From NCBI GenBank assembly GCA_937907605.1, contig CALCYI010000080.1:1-34654 (forward strand): a DNA stretch of 34,654 nt, read 5' to 3'. Shown in pieces: positions 7,022 to 15,100 of the stretch. The number at the start of each line of letters is the position of its first letter. Position 1 is the first letter of the stretch. The notes under the pieces were generated by a model that ran no database searches, was not told the DNA's origin, and worked only from the letters and a program-made list of their open reading frames with translations. Position numbers and translations under genes: made by a program. This stretch comes from an uncultured Clostridia bacterium. Its GTDB lineage: Bacteria > Bacillota > Clostridia > Oscillospirales > Acutalibacteraceae.

Positions 7022-9403
7022 GTGTTAGTTGATAGATCAATAGCAAAAATTAAGTTCAATGAATCCATAAACACTCTTGATGACTGGATTTACATTATTG
7101 GCAAGTCGGGAATTGGCAAAAGTTTTTTTGTAAAATGCGTTACTGAAAATCGAGATATTCTTTATTGTGAGCCTAACCATTATCATGAATATTGGAAAGA
7201 GTTATTTAACAAAATTTCTGAACACAGTAGAGATATAATAAAAGATCTTGTAAAAGACAACACGATTAACTTACCGAAAGAAAACAAGTTGGCAACCATA
7301 TCAGATGAAATGATAATTCAACTGTTAGAAGAAGCAATATCTAAAGAGATCCAATCAAATCAGACACATATAAGCAAGTATCTAGGCACCTATTTATCTG
7401 ATAAATATGATTTCATCGTTTTAGACAATTTATATAGATGTGATTACAAATCTTATAATTGGATGGTCAGTTTATTAGATCGATTTTGTGGAAAAAAAGG
7501 AAAAACTGTAATTGCAATTTGTGACAGTGATAAGAAATGGTTTTCACATGAATTAGAATCTGACTTTCTAACACGTTTATCAAGAATAAAAGTTGAGAAT
7601 TATGATGATAGTAGTGCGTATACCGAACTAATAAACACAACTGTTCATTTTGATAATGACGAAGTTTTGTATAATCTTTCACGAGAACTGTACAGAGATT
7701 TCAATGCAAAATCAGATAAAATATTAAGCTTGTTATCAATTATAAAAAGAAATCCGGATATTAATAAACTATCTGACCAAGAAAAACTAAAACACATAAA
7801 AGAAAAAGCGTCACATCTAATGCAAGAAGCAATTGAAAACATTAGCTACTTATCAAAAGAAATTCTTGCAGTTTTGGCAATTGCACCAGTTCCTCTTTCC
7901 GCTGAAGTATTAGCGTATATTATTGATGAAAAAGAAATAAATATACATAATGAATTAAATGTTTGCTTACAGAATGATTTGGTAGAAAGAAGATATAACA
8001 AAACAAGCAATTCCACTGTTTATAATTTAGGCGGTTTGTTTTCAAAGCAACTTTTTATTGATAATTTTCAAAAAATCCATATTAAATATTTTTATGAAAA
8101 AATATTTAGGGCAAATTATGTGAAATTAATAGATATAGATATATTCAAATTGTTAGATATAGCGATTAATTGTGATGCTGAGAATACATACGAAATCGCC
8201 GAATTGTGTTTTAATATAGATAATACACACCATCAAAAAATGCAAAGATATGCAAAAAGTTTGGATGACTTTTTGTCTTATATTGAGGATGTACCGGTAT
8301 TTGTATGTTCAATGTATAATGTAAACGTGTTATATAAATATGGATTTTACCGAAGCGCTTATAAAATTATTTGCAATATTAATGACAACACTTATAACTA
8401 CTTAATGAAAAAAGGAGACATTGAACATTTAATATTGCATCCAGATACAGCATTAACATTTGAATTGGCTTCAAAAGTTGAAAACATATCAATTAGCCAA
8501 AAATTAAGTGCTATTAACCGTCAAATTATGGCATTAACTCAGGAAAACAAGGAGAAGTTAGAATACGCCAGGTCTTTTTATAAAGAGACATTATCTAAAT
8601 ATCAGAAAAATGAATGCAATGGATTAATTGAATTGTACAGAAACTCTAATAATATATTTGGTTTTTCCGAAGCTATAGAATATACAATTAAGGGTTATAA
8701 TCTTGCAGTTAAATTAAACAACAACATTGAAAAAATCAAAATCTTACACAACCTGTGTATGTTAAAAGTTTTAAATGGTTGCTATTATGAAGATTTAAAC
8801 AATCCCAATTTAGATGTCGAACCTGATTTTAAAATGATTTGCAAGGAATTTGAGGAACAGGATGAATTCCTTCATGAACTGGCATATCCATTGTTGGATT
8901 TAGGCACACTAGAAATGTTCGAATTCGTAAAAAACACTAAAAGAAATACTAACAACCTTATTTCCGCTAAAAAATACTATTCTAGAGCGCAATTATACGC
9001 AAGATCATTCTATTCAAAAAAAATAGCTGATATGGCTTTGCTTATTGTTAATAGTTATTTGTATAGCAGTGATTCTGAATACATAGTTAATGCAAGAAAT
9101 AGGGCTTTTAAGAAATATTTAAATGAGAGAGAGCAGATAAAAGATTTTCGTATTCATAGAAAAATACTTTTTTCTTTAGCGACAAGTGCATCTATTACAG
9201 GCCATTTAGAAGAAGGAAGAAACTATTTGTTGATGTCGAAGCCACATGTTTTTGAAAATGAAACATTACGATATAATAATTTATGTGAAGACTTGGATAT
9301 TCCGAATGAAAAAATTGATTTTACGCCATCGGACTTATCAGCAGTTCGTGAATATCATAGAAATTCAAAATTTGTTCCTTGGCTGATTAGTTTTGGACAT
9401 TAA
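7022..9403 (+). CDS. STAND-type P-loop NTPase with C-terminal helical repeats
   Basis: This 793-residue protein has a Walker A motif GKSGIGKS (residues 27-34) close to the N-terminus and a Walker B-like segment KYDFIVLDN (about 129-137). A winged-helix-like region lies near 275-340 (LSKEILAVLAIAPVPLSAEV, then LQNDLVERRYN). A long alpha-helical repeat region fills the rest, the order seen in STAND signalling ATPases. STAND proteins sit inactive until the C-terminal sensor binds a ligand, then oligomerise; many bacterial examples act in phage defence. No catalytic effector is fused here, so the membrane protein at 6619 may serve as effector or anchor. The 3' end overlaps the convergent ATP-grasp gene by 17 bases. 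GTG start, coupled to the previous stop. Confidence 0.75.
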   Translation: MLVDRSIAKIKFNESINTLDDWIYIIGKSGIGKSFFVKCVTENRDILYCEPNHYHEYWKELFNKISEHSRDIIKDLVKDNTINLPKENKLATISDEMIIQLLEEAISKEIQSNQTHISKYLGTYLSDKYDFIVLDNLYRCDYKSYNWMVSLLDRFCGKKGKTVIAICDSDKKWFSHELESDFLTRLSRIKVENYDDSSAYTELINTTVHFDNDEVLYNLSRELYRDFNAKSDKILSLLSIIKRNPDINKLSDQEKLKHIKEKASHLMQEAIENISYLSKEILAVLAIAPVPLSAEVLAYIIDEKEINIHNELNVCLQNDLVERRYNKTSNSTVYNLGGLFSKQLFIDNFQKIHIKYFYEKIFRANYVKLIDIDIFKLLDIAINCDAENTYEIAELCFNIDNTHHQKMQRYAKSLDDFLSYIEDVPVFVCSMYNVNVLYKYGFYRSAYKIICNINDNTYNYLMKKGDIEHLILHPDTALTFELASKVENISISQKLSAINRQIMALTQENKEKLEYARSFYKETLSKYQKNECNGLIELYRNSNNIFGFSEAIEYTIKGYNLAVKLNNNIEKIKILHNLCMLKVLNGCYYEDLNNPNLDVEPDFKMICKEFEEQDEFLHELAYPLLDLGTLEMFEFVKNTKRNTNNLISAKKYYSRAQLYARSFYSKKIADMALLIVNSYLYSSDSEYIVNARNRAFKKYLNEREQIKDFRIHRKILFSLATSASITGHLEEGRNYLLMSKPHVFENETLRYNNLCEDLDIPNEKIDFTPSDLSAVREYHRNSKFVPWLISFGH

Positions 9404-10385
9404 GTCGAGAATTAACTGTTTCAATCATCATTTTACATATGTTCTTATATGGGAGATTGCATAATCTAGTTATTTCTCCAATTTCTGATGTTTTACTAAA
9501 AATTGGCAATGCGTTTGCTTCAATAAAGTATATTTCGTTATTAAAAATCCTAAAATCAATGCGTCCATAGTCTCTCATGCCTAATTCTTCAAACACTATT
9601 TTTGAGTTGCAAATTATTTCCTTCACAAGATTGTTTGGGAAAATATTTTCAGGTAAAGAATAATTTCGAATATGATTTGCTTTATCAATAGCGGTAAAGA
9701 TTTTTGCTTCAAAATAGTATTTTCCGTTGGTGGAAATGACCAAAGGTTGAATTAATTTATAGTTGTCCTTATTTCCTATGATCCAAACTGTAACTTCAAA
9801 ACCTTCTATGTACTCTTCAACTAATACAGAAGAATAATTGACAAGTAAATCTTTTGCTTTGTGTATTGCGGCAGTTGCATCCACACAGAATGAATCATCT
9901 GCAACTCCTAAGGATGACCCCTCCGCATTTGGTTTTACTACTACTGGATAATGCAATGGATTGAGTTCAACCTCTTCGACTTCTTCATTATAGAACAATA
10001 AAACACTTTTTGGTGTATTAACTTTTCCTTTCACAATCTTTTTCGAAAATGATTTGTCGTTAACAACTAAAGATGTTAATGGATCAGCGCCCGAATAATT
10101 AGCTTTTAGCATTTCAAGTAACATAGGGGTCTGCCCTCTTTTATATTGCGCTGGGAAACCATAATTGTAATTTATAAAAATGACATCTTTCAAATCCGGA
10201 TTCTTTTTTGAATATTCATAAAGAGAATCCAGTCCACCTAAAAATACACAGTCATATCCTAATTTGCAACATGCATCTGCAAAATCATCCATACTTTTTT
10301 TGCTGACATAATCATTATAAATTGTAGTAGTATTTAACAAATTATCATGTTTTTCTCTTGTTTCCGCTATTATATAGTATTTCAT
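9387..10385 (-). CDS. ATP-grasp ligase, D-Ala-D-Ala-ligase-like
   Basis: The start is set at ATG 10385 with GAGG about nine bases upstream, rather than a TTG 15 bases earlier, giving 332 residues. ATP-grasp landmarks of the D-Ala-D-Ala ligase type are visible: the PVVVKPNAEGSSLGVADD nucleotide-binding segment, EEYIEGFEVTVWIIG, and the metal-binding end region DYGRIDFRIF...EIYFIEANALP. The first ~100 residues differ from true Ddl enzymes (KYYIIAETREKHDN and FINYNYGFPAQYKR), and the usual NTLPG is replaced by NALPI. It therefore probably joins a carboxylate to another amino acid or peptide rather than making cell-wall D-Ala-D-Ala. It converges on and overlaps the STAND gene and may be cargo of the same island. 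The substrate is unknown. Confidence 0.8.
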   Translation of the reverse strand: MKYYIIAETREKHDNLLNTTTIYNDYVSKKSMDDFADACCKLGYDCVFLGGLDSLYEYSKKNPDLKDVIFINYNYGFPAQYKRGQTPMLLEMLKANYSGADPLTSLVVNDKSFSKKIVKGKVNTPKSVLLFYNEEVEEVELNPLHYPVVVKPNAEGSSLGVADDSFCVDATAAIHKAKDLLVNYSSVLVEEYIEGFEVTVWIIGNKDNYKLIQPLVISTNGKYYFEAKIFTAIDKANHIRNYSLPENIFPNNLVKEIICNSKIVFEELGMRDYGRIDFRIFNNEIYFIEANALPIFSKTSEIGEITRLCNLPYKNICKMMIETVNSRLNVQN

Positions 10386-10471
10386 TTTACGTGTCCTCAA
10401 CGCAAGATAATTATTAGTTATCCTTTTTAGAGAAAAGCGTCAATATTTATTTCAAAAGTTATATAAGTCGT

Positions 10472-10512
10472 ATTGAAATGTGTTTTTTATATTTATTGAT
10501 AAACATTTCAAT
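10472..10512. other. Inverted repeat between divergent genes
   Basis: ATTGAAATG (10472-10480) and CATTTCAAT (10504-10512) form a 9-base perfect inverted repeat separated by 23 bases. It lies between the divergent ATP-grasp and DUF2806 genes. It could be an operator pair for either gene or chance in AT-rich DNA. The rest of 10386-10620 shows only the GAAGGAG site before 10621. Confidence 0.3.
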
Positions 10513-10620
10513 CTTAAAATTGTTGTGTTCAAAAAAGTGAATAAATAGTGGAATTATATGGTTATTCTATAAACATATTAGTAGTGAAATTTGTTTTTAT
10601 TATGAAGGAGTATAATAATT

Positions 10621-11577
10621 ATGGATCAAAATCAAATCATTGAACTTATTAATAATAACTTACCCATTATTGCCGCATCTCCCGTAATAGTTAAACTTAT
10701 TGAGTCAATGGGAAATGTGGTAAAAACGCTTTACTTACCTACACTTACATATAAAAAAGGAAAAGCGGAAGTGGATGTTGAACTATACAGAAAAGAAAGA
10801 ACAAATGACTTCTTGGAAAATCAAACATTCACATTATATGAAATAACAAAACTGAAGAATTTTATAAACACTGTTAATTTTGCTGCAGAAGAGTTAAACG
10901 ATACGGTTGAGTTTTCTAAAGAACCTATGGATTTCGATTGGATGATGAGGTTTTTCGATGCAGTAGGTAATATAAGTAATGAGAATTTGCAAAAGCTCTG
11001 GGCAAAAGTATTAGCCGGTGAAACAAAAGAACCGGGAAAGGTGTCCTTAAGAACATTTGATATTTTAAGGAATATGTCACAAAGAGAAGCTCAAATATTT
11101 AATGATTTGTGCAGATATGTTCTAATTAGTGGCGACTGCTATTTTATCCAAACAGATGGATTTAGAGAACCTGATTCGACGAATGAAAAAAGCAAAGAAA
11201 TCATGAACGAAAAGGGATTTATGTATTCAACTCACATTATTCCGCTTGTGGAATGTGGTCTGTTATCAATAGATAACTCTTTAGCTACTAGTTTCATAAC
11301 TGAAAGAGTACTTACCGTTTGCAATACCGAGTTTTCGGTTTTTATTACCGCACCTGAAGACAAGGAAACAACTATGAATGTTGATGCTTATTTTCTTACA
11401 AGAAGTGGTATTGAATTATTCAATATAGCAGTTCAAGATAAAAATTTTTCAGCAGATACTCAGTATACTTTAACATGCTTTAAAGAAATGCAAAAACAAT
11501 ACCCTGAATTAGATATTAGAGCTCACGCATTTACCGGAAATCCAGATGAACCTTATTCAGATAATTTACTTGATTAA
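10621..11577 (+). CDS. DUF2806 domain-containing protein
   Basis: A 318-residue cytosolic protein. The central section has the pattern I associate with DUF2806: DWMMRFFDAVGNISNENLQK, then LWAKVLAGETKEPGKVSLRT and FDILRNMSQREAQIF. A short helical N-terminus (INNNLPIIAASPVIVKLIES) precedes it, and a mixed alpha/beta C-terminal region follows. The biochemical role is not established. The gene stands alone with its own GAAGGAG site eight bases before ATG and its own terminator at 11594. It is flanked by the ATP-grasp/STAND genes and the dockerin protein cluster, consistent with accessory cargo. Confidence 0.7.
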   Translation: MDQNQIIELINNNLPIIAASPVIVKLIESMGNVVKTLYLPTLTYKKGKAEVDVELYRKERTNDFLENQTFTLYEITKLKNFINTVNFAAEELNDTVEFSKEPMDFDWMMRFFDAVGNISNENLQKLWAKVLAGETKEPGKVSLRTFDILRNMSQREAQIFNDLCRYVLISGDCYFIQTDGFREPDSTNEKSKEIMNEKGFMYSTHIIPLVECGLLSIDNSLATSFITERVLTVCNTEFSVFITAPEDKETTMNVDAYFLTRSGIELFNIAVQDKNFSADTQYTLTCFKEMQKQYPELDIRAHAFTGNPDEPYSDNLLD

Positions 11578-11593
11578 TTAAACATTCATAAAT

Positions 11594-11627
11594 AAAGAAG
11601 TGATGCTTTAACAACACCACTTCTTTT
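11594..11627. terminator. Bidirectional terminator between convergent genes
   Basis: Nine-base stem AAAGAAGTG/CACTTCTTT (11594-11602 with 11618-11626), with T-rich sequence after and A-rich sequence before. It serves the DUF2806 gene on the plus strand and the 11635 gene on the minus strand. Confidence 0.65.
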
Positions 11628-11634
11628 ACATATA

Positions 11635-12120
11635 TTAGCCTTCTCTTGAGTTCATTTTTTCAATAATATAACTGATCTCTTCTTCATATATTTCTCTTTC
11701 AACTAATAACTTATGTGTTTTATTATCATTATCATTAAAGCATAGATAACACATATATATGGGTTGTGATACCGTATGACCAAAGCCAGCTCTCGACGAT
11801 TTCACTTCGGTTCTAGCATTTGTTACATCAGAATAACGATATTCTTTGCCGTCAAACGGATTCGTTTGACAATAAAACACATTCTCTCCAATATAAATTT
11901 TGAACCAGAAAAACCTTATCAGTAGTCTCAGATTAATTGATAACGAGAACACAGCAAATACAGCAAACATCAAGCCGAGAAATAGTGACTTATGCGGTCC
12001 GCCTTTTAATTGATCAACTGCAAGAGTAACGGCAAAAGCCGAAACTGCTGTGGTGAAAACCGCTCTAATTACGGAACGCTTTTTTCCATCAATCATATAA
12101 ATCCATTCTTTGTTATCCAT
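11635..12120 (-). CDS. Two-helix membrane protein downstream of the dockerin protein
   Basis: 161 residues from ATG 12120. A GTG nine bases earlier is less likely because GAGG sits eight bases before the ATG and overlaps the upstream gene's TGA. Two transmembrane helices fall at about residues 19-35 (VIRAVFTTAVSAFAVTLAV) and 45-70 (LFLGLMFAVFAVFSLSINLRLL). A soluble, probably beta-rich domain follows (KIYIGENVFYCQTNPFDGKE onward), an arrangement reminiscent of small bacterial PH-domain-like membrane proteins. I cannot assign a family. Spacing of ten bases to the 12131-17338 gene implies a shared transcript. Confidence 0.65.
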   Translation of the reverse strand: MDNKEWIYMIDGKKRSVIRAVFTTAVSAFAVTLAVDQLKGGPHKSLFLGLMFAVFAVFSLSINLRLLIRFFWFKIYIGENVFYCQTNPFDGKEYRYSDVTNARTEVKSSRAGFGHTVSQPIYMCYLCFNDNDNKTHKLLVEREIYEEEISYIIEKMNSREG

Positions 12121-12130
12121 AAAAAACACC

Positions 12131-15100
12131 TCATTCTATAATTTCTGAATAAATATCGTCTTTCGTTTTGTTTTTAAACTTGTTGATATATGCAAGATCC
12201 TTGGCATTGACAACGCCATCCGCATTGATGTCGGCAAATACATTTGATACGGAATGATCGGTCGATAACCACTGTCCCCACGCAGCAGTGTCTTGGTCGT
12301 TAATAACGTCGTCCTTGATATAATCAAAACATGCAACCGAAACATTACCAACACTGGTATTCGTATCTATAGTAGAAATAATTACGGAACGGTCAATTGT
12401 TGAAGTACCACTAATTGTCAATAGATATGCGCTGCTTTCAACATTCGTGAATGTGAAACTACCGTCACTACCGATAGTGGTTGTATACTCGTTATCTAAT
12501 GTAACTGTTAATCCCGGAGCCACACCTCCTAAATCGCCACTTGGTGTTTTTAGTTGATATGCCATACCGGAAACAGTAACACTTTCCTCAGTATCTAAGA
12601 CAAATAACGCTTTCAATGTACGATCTTCGTTGACAGTTATTTCATATGTTTCGGGTGTGCCGTATAAAATATATCCGTTCTCTGCCCAAGCATAGAATTT
12701 ATATCCTTCTGCAGGAGTCGCAGAAATAGTTGCAGCCGAACCATATGTAAAGGTTCCATTTCCTGATACCGTACCGCCGACAGTTGATTGAACGGTAACA
12801 TCACAATCTCGGAATACTGTAACAACTTCTGAATTGTTACCCAAATCGCTTTCGTCAGACGTGGTGCTAACAGACACATAAAGCTGTGAATCATAATATG
12901 AATCGTCAAAATAGTCCTCTTCAATATCAAAAGTTTCAACAAAGGAATCGCCTGCAGCTAATCTGAATTTTGACGCTGAATCCAACGGTTCCTCAGAACT
13001 TTCGGTTTCTTGCAGATTTACCTTTATGCGGTTAGCAGCTTCATAGCCTTGATTTACAATCGTAACTTGAAGATGTCGTCCGTTATTATCGCGCAACTCG
13101 GTAATATCACTAATTGCAATATCTGCAAAGCCATATGAGAACACACCAGAGTTATCATCTGTATCGACATCAGTATCATTAGGCGGAAGAACCTCAATTT
13201 GATAATCGGTTCTTTCAATGGTTGAGGGAAGCGTATAAGGAATTTCCACTTGCGTGATTCCTCCGGGTAAGAGGTCGCAGTTCATTGTAGAAGATTGTAA
13301 AACATTATTATGACTATCGTATATATTAACATCTAATTGGTTCACATCTGTTGAACCTGCGTTATATACATCAGCTAAAATGGTAATATCCTCGTTCGGT
13401 GCAATTTCGCCTTCGTAGGTTATGTTATCCAAAACGGAAAGATTACAGAAGGAATCCGCTTCACTTTGAATCAAATCCAGAACATTGTTGCTACCAAGTA
13501 AACAATATGCCAGTTCGACGTCACCATTTGATAACAAGCAGGCATCCCATCCTCTAATGTTTTTCACGTCATTCAATAATGGCTTGACTGTATCAAATGA
13601 AGAAGTAGCAGCATTATAGTTAATTCCATAAAGAGCGTTTTCGTTTTCATTTGTCTGTTCCCAAATTACAGCTACATCACCATTATCGTTTTTGAATGTC
13701 TTGAGCTTATTTGAGGTAACATCCATATTTTCAACTACCGTTTCTTTTGTTGTTACATCTCCATTGATTATTTTGACAAGTGAATTCCCATTAATCCAAT
13801 ATAATTCGTTGTCAATCATGCTCAATGAATAGTCAACCAAAGAATCGTTTGTTAATTGAGTATTGGTGTTTCCGTCATAATAGAATAATTCCAAATCGTC
13901 GACGATGGATGTATCAGTTCCAGTTTTTGTTGAGTAAGCAATTACATTGTTAGCGGATACATACGAGGTATCCAAACTTGAAATAACACTTAAATTATCT
14001 ACGATGTTTTCAGTATTCTGCCAGGTTCCACTAAGGCATCTCTTTCTGTGAATAGAATTGGTGCCATTCATTCCAAAGGTATCGTTAACAGAGTTTTGTG
14101 CCCATACTACTGCTATTTCGGAGCCGCTACTTACAACTTTGTACATCATTTCTAAATTACCATTGTTATTGGTAAGTCTGCTTGAATTATTGAAAGTGCT
14201 GCCATTCCAATGGATGTACTGTAAGTCCACATTTTCTGCCATTTCTTCAAGAGTAACATTGTTGTTGAAAAACTGGATTCCATTCTGCCACACAATATGA
14301 ACACCACCGTTTCCGTCAGCGCATATTGAAGGCTCAAAGTCAACCGTACCGTCATCTGAAATGATTTGTGGAGTAGACCACGAATCATTTTCATAAACGG
14401 AATACATTAAAACTGTTCTGTTCTCATTAGTGCGGCTTGTATCACTATCAATATAAGCCATAAACAGCTTTCCGTTTCCTAAATCAATGATTTGAGGCTT
14501 ACAATAAATTTGAACATTCTCTTTAAAAATAGAATCCGGTCTGTTGAATCTGAAAAGTGAACGGAGTTTTGAGGCGGGCTTAATAAATTCCAAATTATCC
14601 TGATTAATATTTGAGGATGTTGCCGAATCTCTTAATGGATATAATTTGTATTCCCAAAACGACCATTCCCATCTGTTTGCCCATAGCATAGCATCGTATT
14701 CAAAGAAAAATGCTGCGTTCAGTTTAGCTTCAAAATCATTTTTTAATTGTTCAATGGGAAAATCTAACTTGCATTCTATCTTGCCGGTAATTCCTGCATA
14801 TGCTCTTGCAAAAAGAATATTGGCTTCTACTCCAATATTTGGCTGTACAGAAAACTCCATATTACCTTTTGGGGTTATAGTGTTTGCCAAAACCCGAAGT
14901 TTTAGTCCTGCCCTTAGTGAACCCATAATTTCTAATTTTAAATATAGCGGAAACACAACTGGATATGATATGCTTCCTCTAAAATTACCGACTATTCCTA
15001 ATCCTCCTTCTTTAACTTCGCCAGTCTCAGAATTGAAAGTAACAAATCCAAAAAAGGATGTGTCAGCATCAAAGCCAAGTTTCGTTCCTTTGTCTAATAA

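Noticed and set aside
9387..10385. ATP-grasp gene as the cell's normal D-Ala-D-Ala ligase
   Set aside because: The N-terminal third and the NTLPG site differ, and the gene lies among accessory genes, not cell-wall genes.
10479..10541. 20-codon frame MCFLYLLINISILKLL... between divergent genes, as a second hidden peptide
   Set aside because: No ribosome binding site, AT-rich chance hydrophobic frame, and it overlaps the inverted repeat.
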